DNA of 64,000 nucleotides, from assembly GCA_947454055.1 (NCBI GenBank), contig CANGIS010000008.1, positions 1-64,000 on the forward strand, written 5' to 3'. A model generated the notes under the pieces. The model worked only from the letters and a program-made list of their open reading frames with translations. It had not been told where the DNA came from and did no database searches. The stretch is from Hyphomicrobiales bacterium (GTDB taxonomy: Bacteria > Pseudomonadota > Alphaproteobacteria > Rhizobiales > Beijerinckiaceae). The translations under genes were made by a program, and so were the position numbers. Shown here one piece after another: positions 41,580 through 50,563 of this stretch; positions within the stretch are counted from its first letter, which is position 1; each line of letters starts with the position of its first letter.

Positions 41580-43856
41580 TCAGAACACGGAGCCAGCGGA
41601 GAAGCGGAAGACCTGCGTCTGATCGAACTCGCCCTTTGTAACAGGCATCGCAAAATCAAGACGGATCGGACCGATCGGCGAGGACCATAATACGCCAGCA
41701 CCCACAGAACTACGGATTGCGCCATCGTCGCCCACGACATCGACGCCGTTCGTTGTTCCCGAATAGCCGAACAAGGTGCCAGCATCGGCAAACACGGCAC
41801 CACGAATACCGACCTCACGGGGCATACCTAAAATCGGGAACTGCAATTCAGACGAACCACCGAAATAGGTCGTGCCACCCAAGGCGTTCTTGGAGACAGC
41901 CCGGCCACTATCACGCGCACCGATACCCGAAAGAGCAAAGCCGCGCACCAGATCCGGACCCATAAAGAACCCGTCAATGATCCGGAGATCGTCGGAGTAG
42001 ACATACCCTGCCTGACCGCGCAGCAAGCCCACGAAATTATCCGTGATTTCGCGATAGAATTTCAGGTCATTGGTTGTCTTGATGTAGCGCGAGTCGCCAC
42101 CAAAACCGGCGAGATCCTGTTTGAATTCGTTCAGGACACCGTTCCGGGGATTATTAATATTGTCGACCGTGTTGTAGCTCAACGTATAGCCGAACGCGGA
42201 TGTGAGATTATTCCCCTCGGCACTTTGAATGGCCAAAGAAGCATTCGCCGGATCCGTGATCGTCAAGTTGTTATTATAGAGCGAATAACGACCGACGATC
42301 GAGAACTCTTCCGTCAAAGGCGCGCCGACGCGAAGTGTACCACCGGTTTTAACGTTGGAATAATAAGCGTAGCGCGAATTGTCATTCTGCTTCGAGTATA
42401 GATCGAAGCCGCCAGCCAGATGGCGGTCAAGGAAGTAAGGCTCCGTGAAATTAAGCTCTACACCCTTCGAATACTGGCCTGTCGACCCCTTGATGCTGGC
42501 ATACTGGCCGCGCCCGAGGAAGTTGGATTCCGACACACCCACCTGAGCGAGCAATCCTTCCGACGACGAATAACCGCCACCGATCGAGAACTGGCCCGTC
42601 GACTTGTCCTCGACATCCACATTCACAATGACGCGATCCGGTGTCGAGCCAGGCTCGTTGGAAATGCGCACGGTCTTGAAGAAACCAAGATTGTTAAGGC
42701 GACGTTCGGTCCGGTCGATCAACACCTTGTTATACGCATCACCCTCGCCAATATCGAACTCGCGACGGATCACCGCGTCCCGCGTACGCGTGTTGCCGCG
42801 AACATTGATGCGCTCGATGTAAACGCGCGGACCTTCATCGACGACGAACGACAATTTGATCGTACTATTGGCCGCATCGCGATCGCCCTTCGGCCGTACC
42901 TGCGAGAAGGCGTAACCACGGGCCGAAACTTCCGTTGTGATCCCCAAAATCGTCTTCTCGACGAGGTCGGCATTGTAAACGTCACCGGCACCAAGGAGCA
43001 CACGGCCCTTCAGCATGTCGGGCGTAATTTCGGCAATCTTCGACTCGATATCGACCGAACCGACTTTGTACTGCTTGCCTTCATCAATCGACACAATAAC
43101 GTGGTAGCCGGCCGCTGCCTCGTCATAATCCACTTTGGTATCGGTGACGCGCATATCCGCATAGCCGTGCTTCAGGTACAGACGACGGACAAGTTCGGTA
43201 TCGGCCGCAATCCGGTCTGCGTCATAAACGTCGGTTGTCTTGATCCACGACAGCCAGTTGCTTTCCGTGGTCTGCATCTCATCGCGCAAGCGACCGGACG
43301 AGAATGCTGTATTGCCGTTAAATTCAATCGACTTGACGCCCGTCTTCTTGCCTTCATCGACCGTGAACACAACGTCGATCTTGCCATTCTCAAGCTGAAC
43401 GATACGCGACTTGACATCGACGCTCGAACGACCGACGCGCTGGTAAATTTCTTTGATACGCGCAATATCGGCATCAAGGGCGGCCTGCGTGAACGAACCA
43501 CGTGGCTTCAATTGAAGCTCACCCTCGAACATTTCCGACTTCAAACGCTTGGTACCCTCAAACGCCACGCGATTGATGATGTTGTTTTCCTTTACCGTCA
43601 CGATAATCGTGTCGCCTTTTTTGACGACCTCGACGCTCGCGAACAGCCCCGTTGCCAACAGATCTTTCTTCGCAACATCCGGCGTCTGTCCAGTCACATA
43701 GGACTGGATGGTCGTCGAATCGATCCGGCTATTGCCCTGAACCACGATGGTTTCAGCATGCCCCGGAACCGAAGAACCGATCGAAATAACCAGCACAGCA
43801 AGAACCGGTACGATGATCCGACGAGCGAAACGAAGAAGCGTTTTGGCAGAAAACAT
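41580..43856 (-). CDS. bamA: Outer membrane protein assembly factor BamA
   Basis: Central barrel of the BAM complex. From the ATG at 43856 it is 758 residues with a signal peptide (RRIIVPVLAVLVISIGSSVP, cut after GHA), five POTRA domains (about 35-430; start ETIVVQGNSRIDSTTI) and the C-terminal barrel (YSSSEGLLAQVGVSESNFLG onward) with the VRGF motif (DLVRGFALSG) and a final aromatic (SAGSVF). An ATG seven codons upstream is also possible. It lies between rseP and lpxD, the standard place. Confidence 0.96.
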   Translation of the reverse strand: MFSAKTLLRFARRIIVPVLAVLVISIGSSVPGHAETIVVQGNSRIDSTTIQSYVTGQTPDVAKKDLLATGLFASVEVVKKGDTIIVTVKENNIINRVAFEGTKRLKSEMFEGELQLKPRGSFTQAALDADIARIKEIYQRVGRSSVDVKSRIVQLENGKIDVVFTVDEGKKTGVKSIEFNGNTAFSSGRLRDEMQTTESNWLSWIKTTDVYDADRIAADTELVRRLYLKHGYADMRVTDTKVDYDEAAAGYHVIVSIDEGKQYKVGSVDIESKIAEITPDMLKGRVLLGAGDVYNADLVEKTILGITTEVSARGYAFSQVRPKGDRDAANSTIKLSFVVDEGPRVYIERINVRGNTRTRDAVIRREFDIGEGDAYNKVLIDRTERRLNNLGFFKTVRISNEPGSTPDRVIVNVDVEDKSTGQFSIGGGYSSSEGLLAQVGVSESNFLGRGQYASIKGSTGQYSKGVELNFTEPYFLDRHLAGGFDLYSKQNDNSRYAYYSNVKTGGTLRVGAPLTEEFSIVGRYSLYNNNLTITDPANASLAIQSAEGNNLTSAFGYTLSYNTVDNINNPRNGVLNEFKQDLAGFGGDSRYIKTTNDLKFYREITDNFVGLLRGQAGYVYSDDLRIIDGFFMGPDLVRGFALSGIGARDSGRAVSKNALGGTTYFGGSSELQFPILGMPREVGIRGAVFADAGTLFGYSGTTNGVDVVGDDGAIRSSVGAGVLWSSPIGPIRLDFAMPVTKGEFDQTQVFRFSAGSVF

Positions 43857-44026
43857 TATGACGATATCCCAATCCATACATCAGCGCAGCCCACAGCAAT
43901 GGAAAGCCTGATGCGACTTTTTTCTTTTAACCGTTTTGAACGCAACTGCAAACACGTCACCGGCATTTTATCAGCAGGTTTCTTCGAATTGTCGATTCAG
44001 GATTATCCAAAGGTTAACGCTACCCC

Positions 44027-45154
44027 TCACCGCAAATCGATATAAAGCGAAAACAGGGTCAAACAGAGGATAAAAGCGAGGCCAATCCGAAAAATAAAGT
44101 CGGTTGCCCGCTGATTGAGCGCCCGTTTGCGCAGGGCTTCCACACCATAAAGAACAAGATGGCCGCCATCGAGCAGCGGGATCGGCATCAGGTTCAACAG
44201 GCCGATCGATACCGAAATCAGGCCGGCAAAGCCAATCAAGGCACTCACCCCCGATTTGGCTACCTCCCCCGACATTTTAGCGATTCCGATGGGGCCGGAC
44301 AGTTGATCCGGCGACGAACGTCCCGAAAATAGCCCGGCGATGAAATCACCGCTGCTCGCGATCACCTCCCAACTCTGGCGAAAACCAAAGCCGATCGCAC
44401 CCGCCAACGTTTCCTGCCTGATCTGGATTGTGGTCTCGTCGCGAGCGGCAGAAATGCCGAGAACGCCCATCCGCCGTTGTCCGGCAATGGATTCGCGAAG
44501 CTCCGACCGTGGCGTTGCCACCAGAGCGAGCTCTGTCGCCTCGCGCTGCACGCGGAAATGGAGTGCAACGCCGGCATTCATCCCCACAATGCGCTGCAGA
44601 TCAATAAAGCTCTCGACAGGCTGCCCTTCAACCGACAGCACAATATCGCCGGCCTGAAAGCCTGCTACATCAGCGGCACTGTCGGCCATGACGCTGGCGA
44701 CTTTCGGAATAAGCACCAGACGGCCAAACAGATAAGCATTGGAAGAAAATATCACCACGCCGAGCAAAATGCTCGCAACGGGGCCCGCCAAGACAATGAG
44801 AAAGCGCTTCCAGACCGGTTGGAAGATGAAGCTAACCGCCTTTTCCTCTCTGGACATTCCGGCTGCCGATTCAAGATCGGGCGTGCTGGCGGCGTCGGCA
44901 TCTCCGAAAAAGCGCACAAAGCCACCCAACGGAAGCAACGCAACCCGCCATCTGGTCCCATGGCGATCGTTCCAGCCCCAGATTTCAGGACCAAAGCCGA
45001 TGGAAAAGGTCGAAACCCGAACACCGCACCAGCGCCCGACCAAAAAATGTCCCAACTCGTGAAAAAACACGATCACGGTCATCACAAACAGAAACGGAAC
45101 AATCGTATGGATAAAGCCGCCAGCCACATAGGCAGGAAGGTCGTAAAGGCTCAT
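44027..45154 (-). CDS. rseP: RseP/MmpA site-2 membrane metalloprotease
   Basis: Inner-membrane zinc protease that cuts membrane-bound substrates such as anti-sigma factors (RseA) or PodJ in Caulobacter (MmpA). The 375 residues have HELGH at 32-36 in the first span, a PDZ domain (about 130-220; IPKVASVMADSAADVAGFQA), the GFGFRQSWEVI region and LMPIPLLDGGHLVLYGVEAL with the third zinc ligand Asp. Only one PDZ domain is evident. dxr is absent between it and cdsA. Confidence 0.95.
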   Translation of the reverse strand: MSLYDLPAYVAGGFIHTIVPFLFVMTVIVFFHELGHFLVGRWCGVRVSTFSIGFGPEIWGWNDRHGTRWRVALLPLGGFVRFFGDADAASTPDLESAAGMSREEKAVSFIFQPVWKRFLIVLAGPVASILLGVVIFSSNAYLFGRLVLIPKVASVMADSAADVAGFQAGDIVLSVEGQPVESFIDLQRIVGMNAGVALHFRVQREATELALVATPRSELRESIAGQRRMGVLGISAARDETTIQIRQETLAGAIGFGFRQSWEVIASSGDFIAGLFSGRSSPDQLSGPIGIAKMSGEVAKSGVSALIGFAGLISVSIGLLNLMPIPLLDGGHLVLYGVEALRKRALNQRATDFIFRIGLAFILCLTLFSLYIDLR

Positions 45155-45233
45155 CGCGCCGCCCTTTCAGTCATCAGTCATCTCTATCAGAAAAAATATG
45201 GGGCCCAATATGGCCGATGCGAGGGGTCGGGGG

Positions 45234-46097
45234 TCAAATACCCAAAAGGGTACCGATGAGAAAAACATAGAGCGCCGCCGCACAATATGAATCGAGACGG
45301 TCCATCATCCCGCCATGCCCCGGAATGATCGCCCCCGAATCCTTCACCCCAAAGCGCCGCTTCATCGCGGACTCGAACAAATCGCCCGCTTCAGCAACCA
45401 CGGCGGTTGAAAGCGACAGCATCACCAAAGACCAACCCGTGAGCCATACCGGACCAAAAATGGCCTGAACCGCGAGGACAAAGCCGACCGACACCACGGT
45501 TCCAGCGACCAATCCGCCAACCGATCCGGACCACGTCTTTTTTGGGCTGATCGAGGGCCATAATTTTGGGCCCCCAAGCGTACGGCCTACAAAAAAGGCG
45601 CCAATATCCGAGATCCACACGACGAGGAATAACCAGATCAGAATGACGAGCCCGTCCGAAGTCCGGCTGCGCAACGCCAGCGGTCCGACAATGATCGAGG
45701 CTGCGTAAAGGGGACCAAACCCGTTCCAAAGCCAAGAAATCCCCGACTTGGGCAACCAGAACACCAAAATCAGACCCGCAAGCACGGCCGGACCAAAGGC
45801 GAGCAGCGCCGACGGCACTGGCAGAAACAAGACCATGATCGAGGTCAGAATGCCCAGAGCGCCTACCACGAAGGGCGGCGCTGTCCATCCCCCGTCGACC
45901 CCGATGATCGTCATCCATTCGCGCAACACAATCAGCGCCGCCACGCCCCAGACACAGGCAAACGCGACGCCACCAAACCAGCCGCTCACCAAGGCCAAAG
46001 AAGCCAAGGCCAGCGACGAAAGTACCCGTTTGGAAAGTTCAGAGCGACGCTTGGCATCGACCGGGGAAGCTGTGTAATGAGCCTGCGGGTCCGTCAT
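45234..46097 (-). CDS. cdsA: Phosphatidate cytidylyltransferase
   Basis: Makes CDP-diacylglycerol for phospholipid synthesis. The 287-residue protein has about eight spans and the family signature SISPKKTWSGSVGGLVAGTV, then EAGDLFESAMKRRFGVKDSG and PGHGGMMDRLDS at the C-terminus. The ATG overlaps the uppS stop (ATGA); a much longer in-frame start (46241) would run inside uppS and is rejected. It ends 79 bp before rseP. Confidence 0.95.
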   Translation of the reverse strand: MTDPQAHYTASPVDAKRRSELSKRVLSSLALASLALVSGWFGGVAFACVWGVAALIVLREWMTIIGVDGGWTAPPFVVGALGILTSIMVLFLPVPSALLAFGPAVLAGLILVFWLPKSGISWLWNGFGPLYAASIIVGPLALRSRTSDGLVILIWLFLVVWISDIGAFFVGRTLGGPKLWPSISPKKTWSGSVGGLVAGTVVSVGFVLAVQAIFGPVWLTGWSLVMLSLSTAVVAEAGDLFESAMKRRFGVKDSGAIIPGHGGMMDRLDSYCAAALYVFLIGTLLGI

Positions 46098-46831
46098 CGG
46101 TTGCCACCCATGGCTGCCGAAATACCGCCATACCGCCGGTCCCGCTGGCGATATTCCTCGATCGAGGCATTGAGCGCCTCGCGCCCGAAATCGGGCCACA
46201 GCACGGGGCTGAAAACCAGTTCCGAATAGGACGCCTGCCACAGCATGAAATTTGACAGACGCTGCTCGCCGGAGGTGCGGATCACAAGGTCGGGGTCCGG
46301 AATACCCACCGTGTTCAATCGCCCGGCCACCATCTCCTCGGTAATTTCCGAAGGGGCCAACCGGCCGGCGGCAACATCCTCGGCCAGACTGCGCATGGCA
46401 TCGGTCATCTCGCGACGTGACCCGTAATTGAAGGCTACCACAAAGGTCAGACCGGTATTGGCCGCGGTCAGCTTTTCCGCATCCTCCAATAGTGCCACAA
46501 TATCGGGCGAAAGCCCGTCCTGGACACCCATCACCCGAATGCGGACATTGCGTGCGTGCAAATCGGCCAGATCATTGCGGATGAACCGGCGCAACAGGCC
46601 CATCAATTCGGTGATTTCCGTGACCGGACGGCGCCAATTCTCGGATGAAAAACTGTAGACGGTGAGATAGCGGACACCCAGTTCCTCGGCGGCCGTAATC
46701 GTGCGCCGGAGCGATTCCAACCCGCGCCGATGGCCTTCGAACCGGGGCAGACCGCGTTGCGATGCCCAACGGCCATTCCCATCCATGATGATGGCAATAT
46801 GGGTCGGAACGCAGGGGCTCTGTTCATTCAT
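46094..46831 (-). CDS. uppS: Undecaprenyl diphosphate synthase (cis-prenyltransferase)
   Basis: Makes the C55 lipid carrier for peptidoglycan and O-antigen, using products of the MEP pathway (IspDF here). The 245-residue protein has HIAIIMDGNGRWASQRGLPR with catalytic D17, EGHRRGLESLRRTI, YSFSSENWRRP and the C-terminal IRTSGEQRLSNFMLWQ and FSPVLWPDF. A TTG 17 codons earlier is open; the ATG at 46831 fits the family better. Confidence 0.96.
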   Translation of the reverse strand: MNEQSPCVPTHIAIIMDGNGRWASQRGLPRFEGHRRGLESLRRTITAAEELGVRYLTVYSFSSENWRRPVTEITELMGLLRRFIRNDLADLHARNVRIRVMGVQDGLSPDIVALLEDAEKLTAANTGLTFVVAFNYGSRREMTDAMRSLAEDVAAGRLAPSEITEEMVAGRLNTVGIPDPDLVIRTSGEQRLSNFMLWQASYSELVFSPVLWPDFGREALNASIEEYRQRDRRYGGISAAMGGNR

Positions 46832-46920
46832 GGATGTGACAATCGGGCTGTCCGACAACGAACTCACGATACGACGGAGCAAAAAATCAAGCGGTTAACC
46901 CGCCATACGAGTGGAGCAGG

Positions 46921-47481
46921 CTAGACCTGCATGATTTCTTTTTCCTTGGCCCCAAGGATCTGGTCGATTTCGACAATCGACTGGTCGGTTGCCTTTTGAA
47001 CCTGATCCGAATGACGCCCAACATCATCTTCGCTCATCTTGCCGTCCTTCTCAAGTTTCTTGAGGAGATCCATGCCGTCGCGGCGAACATGGCGTACGGC
47101 AACGCGTGCGTCTTCGGCATATTTATGGGCGGTTTTGACCATTTCCTTGCGGCGCTGCTCGTTCAGCTCCGGAATACGGACACGAATGATCTGGCCTTCC
47201 GTCTGCGGGTTCAGCCCGAGATTGGCCTCGCGAATGGCCTTATCCACCGCCATCGACATCGAGCGGTCCCAAACCTGCACGGAAAGCATACGCGGCTCCG
47301 GAACCGTCACGGTGGCCACCTGGTTGAGCGGCATGGACGAGCCATAGGCCTCGACCTGAACCGAATCGAGCATGTTGGACGATGCGCGACCGGTCCGTAA
47401 TCCGGCCAGATCATGCTTGAAAGAAGCAATCGTAGCCTGCATGCGCCGCTTGATATCGGCCAGATCAAAGGTACCGCTCAT
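46921..47481 (-). CDS. frr: Ribosome recycling factor
   Basis: Splits post-termination ribosomes with EF-G. The 186-residue tRNA-mimic has the three-helix bundle with [20 protein letters not shown], the small second domain ([20 protein letters not shown]) and [20 protein letters not shown]. It lies 64 bp downstream of pyrH. Confidence 0.97.
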   Translation of the reverse strand: MSGTFDLADIKRRMQATIASFKHDLAGLRTGRASSNMLDSVQVEAYGSSMPLNQVATVTVPEPRMLSVQVWDRSMSMAVDKAIREANLGLNPQTEGQIIRVRIPELNEQRRKEMVKTAHKYAEDARVAVRHVRRDGMDLLKKLEKDGKMSEDDVGRHSDQVQKATDQSIVEIDQILGAKEKEIMQV

Positions 47482-47545
47482 GGTTTCGAAGCCTCCAACA
47501 GATTAAATTCGCTTGCGCTTTGATTACGACGAAGGCTTGAGCCGT

Positions 47546-48259
47546 TCAAGGCGTTACCAGCGTGGATTTCGCTTCGCCGCGCAAAATGGCGGTAATAGCC
47601 CCCTCACCATGGGCCGAGCCGACCAGAATATTCAGCCGGTTCTCGCGCGCCAACGCAAAGGCCGCCGTATCCATGATCTTGAGATCGCGCGCAATCGCGT
47701 CATCATGGGTCAAACGGTCAAAGCGCGTGGCCGTCGGATCCTTGTTCGGATCAGCGGTATAGACGCCATCCACCTGCGTAGCCTTCAAGACGGCGTCGCA
47801 TTTAAGTTCAACAGCCCGCAACACGGCTGCCGTATCGGTGGTGAAGAAGGGACTACCCGTCCCGCCCGCCAACACAACAATGCGACCCTTCTGCATGTGG
47901 TGCGATGCGAGCTGCCGCGCATAGGTCTCGCAGATGGTCGGCACCGCAACAGCCGACAGCGTGCGCGCCGAGGTGCCCTGCGCCTCGATGGCACCTTCCA
48001 GCGCAATCGAATTCATAATGGTCGCCAGCATGCCCATCGAGTCGGCCGTTGCGCGGTCGATCCAACCGGCTGCGCCCACTTTTGCACCCCGGATGATGTT
48101 GCCGCCACCGATCACCACCGCAATCTCATAGCCGGCGCGTGAGGCCGCAGCCAGATCCGCCGCCAACCGCATCAAGGTGGCTGGTGCCAACCAATAGCCA
48201 TCCGAGGCAATCAGAGCTTCGCCAGACAATTTAACAAGAACCCGCTTCATCTCGGCCAT
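47546..48259 (-). CDS. pyrH: UMP kinase
   Basis: Phosphorylates UMP to UDP, feeding CTP synthase (pyrG in this window). The 237 residues show the amino acid kinase fold: RVLVKLSGEALI, VIGGGNIIRGAK, DSMGMLATIMNSIALEGAIE and VLAGGTGSPFFTTDTAAVLR. The start ATG has GGGAGGC eight bases upstream. A terminator lies between tsf and this gene, so it needs its own promoter in the short gap at 48260-48292. Confidence 0.97.
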   Translation of the reverse strand: MAEMKRVLVKLSGEALIASDGYWLAPATLMRLAADLAAASRAGYEIAVVIGGGNIIRGAKVGAAGWIDRATADSMGMLATIMNSIALEGAIEAQGTSARTLSAVAVPTICETYARQLASHHMQKGRIVVLAGGTGSPFFTTDTAAVLRAVELKCDAVLKATQVDGVYTADPNKDPTATRFDRLTHDDAIARDLKIMDTAAFALARENRLNILVGSAHGEGAITAILRGEAKSTLVTP

Positions 48260-48292
48260 AAGCGCCTCCCTGTAAGACCATTCAACCCGTCA

Positions 48293-48322
48293 AAAAAAAG
48301 GCGGCGCCCGGCGCCGCCCTTT
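48293..48322 (-). terminator. Rho-independent terminator after tsf
   Basis: Minus-strand GC-rich stem GGCGGCGCC / GGCGCCGCC-type with a two-base turn, followed by eight T residues, about 12 bp after the tsf stop. It separates rpsB-tsf from pyrH-frr. Confidence 0.9.
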
Positions 48323-48333
48323 GAAGTAGTGGC

Positions 48334-49257
48334 TCAGGCTTTAACGCCCGAAGCCGCCGCGACTTCCGCCGCGAAATCCGATTCCTGCTTCTCGATGCCC
48401 TCACCGAGCGCATAGCGGTAGAAGCCCTTGAGTTCGATGGCAACGCCCAATTTGTTGGCCGCTTCCTTCACGGCCTGGGCAACCGTCTTGGTCGAGTCAT
48501 GAATGTAGGACTGCTCGAGCAGGCAAACTTCCTTGTAATAGGTCTTGATGCCGCTCTCGACAATCTTTTCGAGCACATTGGCAGGCTTTCCGGCATTCTT
48601 TTCCGCCAGCACTGCCTTTTCACGGGCAACGGTGGCCGGATCCAGCCCGGCAGCTTCGAGCGCCTGCGGATTGGCTGCAGCCACATGCATCGCAATCTGG
48701 CGACCAAGCAACACAAGCTCGTCCGACTTCGATGGCGATTCAAGCGCTACGATAACGCCGATCTTGCCCAGACCATCGGCAATGGCCGAATGGATATACG
48801 AGCCGATGACGCCTTCGTGTACGGTCAATTCCGCTGCACGACGCAGCGTCATGTTTTCGCCGATCGTGGCAATCGCGTTCTGGATCGCTTCCTGCACGGT
48901 TCCGCCGCCTGGATAATGCGCCGTGTTGAGCGCGTCGACATTGGCCGACTTCTCAAGCGCCACATTGGCGATGGTCAGAACCAGCGACTGGAATTCCTCG
49001 TTGCGGGCAACGAAGTCGGTCTCGGAGTTCACCTCGACGACAACGCCCTTATGGCCCGAAACGCGAAGGCCGATGAGACCTTCCGCCGCAACGCGACCGG
49101 ATTTTTTGGCCGCCTTGGCCAGACCCTTCGTGCGCAACCAATCGATAGCGGCTTCGATATCACCGTCGTTTGAGTCAAGCGCGGTCTTGCAATCCATCAT
49201 GCCGGCGCCGGTCTTCTCGCGAAGATCCTTCACCATTGCTGCGGTAACAGTCGCCAT
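48334..49257 (-). CDS. tsf: Elongation factor Ts
   Basis: Nucleotide exchange factor for EF-Tu. The 307 residues have the N-terminal UBA-like part ([20 protein letters not shown]), [12 protein letters not shown], the core segment [40 protein letters not shown] and the C-terminal [10 protein letters not shown]. It follows rpsB after a 149-bp gap with a stem-loop. Confidence 0.97.
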   Translation of the reverse strand: MATVTAAMVKDLREKTGAGMMDCKTALDSNDGDIEAAIDWLRTKGLAKAAKKSGRVAAEGLIGLRVSGHKGVVVEVNSETDFVARNEEFQSLVLTIANVALEKSANVDALNTAHYPGGGTVQEAIQNAIATIGENMTLRRAAELTVHEGVIGSYIHSAIADGLGKIGVIVALESPSKSDELVLLGRQIAMHVAAANPQALEAAGLDPATVAREKAVLAEKNAGKPANVLEKIVESGIKTYYKEVCLLEQSYIHDSTKTVAQAVKEAANKLGVAIELKGFYRYALGEGIEKQESDFAAEVAAASGVKA

Positions 49258-49367
49258 GGACTATCCTTTCAAAAGTTGTGCGGATGAAACGGCGACACCC
49301 GTCAGCCGTCCCCTGTTCATAAGAATGACGGCGACCCGAAAGCCGCCGCCCCGAAGATCACAAGCGC

Positions 49368-49398
49368 CGATTCGCATGACAATCGTGCGGATCGGCAG
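49368..49398 (-). other. Stem-loop between rpsB and tsf
   Basis: Arms GCCGATTCGCA and TGCGGATCGGC pair over 11 bp with one wobble; the loop is 9 nt. It lies 9 bp after the rpsB stop and has no T run. It may attenuate, or stabilise the rpsB end of the shared mRNA. The rest of the 149-bp gap shows only a smaller GGCGAC...GCCGCC stem. Confidence 0.5.
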
Positions 49399-49406
49399 AC
49401 TTCAAA

Positions 49407-50414
49407 TCAAATGGCTTCGACGAAACCACGGGCCGTTGCGACCCAGCCGTCACGACCCACGCGACCATTGAGCTTAAGCTCGGTGTCGAGCGTCGCAATG
49501 TCGGCGTCGGTCATCGCGGCAACCTGCCAGTAATGGTAAATGCCAGCCTCGTTGAGCTTCTGCTCGAGCTGCGGGCCAACACCGGTGATCTTCTTCAAAT
49601 CGTCCGGAGCGCCGCGGGGAACAGGAAGACGCTCAAATGCGTCACCCGAATAGGCCGAGCCTTCAACGGGAAGGATTTCAGCCGCAGGCGCAACCATCGC
49701 GCCGATATCCATGCCCGAAGAGCCCTGGCTGCGCGAAATGCCGTCCAGCGCCGCACGGGCAACCAGATCGCAATACAGCGCAATCGCACGGCCGGCGTCG
49801 TCATTGCCTGGAACCGGGAAGGTGATGCCGTCCGGATCGCAATTCGTGTCGATGATGGCCGCAACCGGAATACCAAGGCGCTGCGCTTCCTGAATGGCAA
49901 GCTGCTCCTTGTTGGTATCGATCACAAAGATCAGATCGGGAGTGCCGCCCATTTCGCGAATACCGCCGAGCGCCTTGTCGAGCTTTTCCTTCTCGCGGGC
50001 GAGCATCAGACGCTCTTTCTTGGTGAGGCCGGTTGCGCCGCCCGAGAGCAATTCATCAACCTTCTTGAGGCGCTGGATCGAGCCGGAAATCGTCTTCCAG
50101 TTCGTGAGCATGCCGCCGAGCCAACGCGAATTGACATAATACTGTGCCGAGCGACGGGCTGCATCGGCAACCAGATCGGAAGCCTGACGCTTCGTGCCGA
50201 CGAAGAGAACGCGGCCGCCATTGGCAACCGTATCGGAAACGGCCTGCAACGCGCGGTGCAGCATTGGCACCGACTGCGCGAGATCGATAATGTGAATGTT
50301 GTTACGCGTGCCGAAAATGAACTGCTGCATTTTCGGGTTCCAGCGATGCGACTGGTGGCCGAAATGGGCGCCCGCTTCGAGCAATTGACGCATAGAAAAA
50401 TCTGGCAAAGCCAT
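49407..50414 (-). CDS. rpsB: Ribosomal protein S2 with C-terminal helix-hairpin-helix-like extension
   Basis: Small-subunit protein S2. The 335-residue chain has the normal S2 core ([71 protein letters not shown]) to about residue 245, then about 90 extra residues. The extension ends with a [20 protein letters not shown]-type hairpin as in NuoE-like and HhH domains, followed by [18 protein letters not shown]. Such tails are known in Bradyrhizobium and relatives. I chose the ATG at 50414, 20 codons inside the open frame. Confidence 0.96.
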   Translation of the reverse strand: MALPDFSMRQLLEAGAHFGHQSHRWNPKMQQFIFGTRNNIHIIDLAQSVPMLHRALQAVSDTVANGGRVLFVGTKRQASDLVADAARRSAQYYVNSRWLGGMLTNWKTISGSIQRLKKVDELLSGGATGLTKKERLMLAREKEKLDKALGGIREMGGTPDLIFVIDTNKEQLAIQEAQRLGIPVAAIIDTNCDPDGITFPVPGNDDAGRAIALYCDLVARAALDGISRSQGSSGMDIGAMVAPAAEILPVEGSAYSGDAFERLPVPRGAPDDLKKITGVGPQLEQKLNEAGIYHYWQVAAMTDADIATLDTELKLNGRVGRDGWVATARGFVEAI

Positions 50415-50438
50415 TGGGTATTCTCCGGTTATGTCCTC

Positions 50439-50548
50439 TGCGGGGGATGTGGACCAGCCCTCATGGCCAGCCACCGGAAAGAGCCCGAAGGCCCAGTCCC
50501 CGCATGTGTGATAGGGGGTGCTATACGCGGGAGGGGAGCGATTGGCAA
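50439..50548 (-). promoter_or_regulatory. rpsB promoter and structured leader
   Basis: Promoter on the minus strand: TTGCCA (50548-50543), 17-bp spacer, TATAGC (50525-50520). The transcript leader of about 100 nt contains TGCGGGGA (50504-50497) that pairs with TCCCCCGCA (50447-50439), closing a multi-branch fold with smaller GGCC/GGCT stems. A closed leader of this sort could be the S2 autoregulatory site. Confidence 0.55.
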
Positions 50549-50563
50549 GAGGTGACGCAGCAA

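Noticed and set aside
42420-44045. Plus-strand ORF of 541 codons opposite bamA
   Set aside because: Antisense to bamA and its upstream gap; the product looks like a reversed, charged shadow sequence.
46098-46241. Extended start for cdsA
   Set aside because: The added 48 residues would be coded inside uppS; the ATGA overlap at 46094-46097 is the normal junction.
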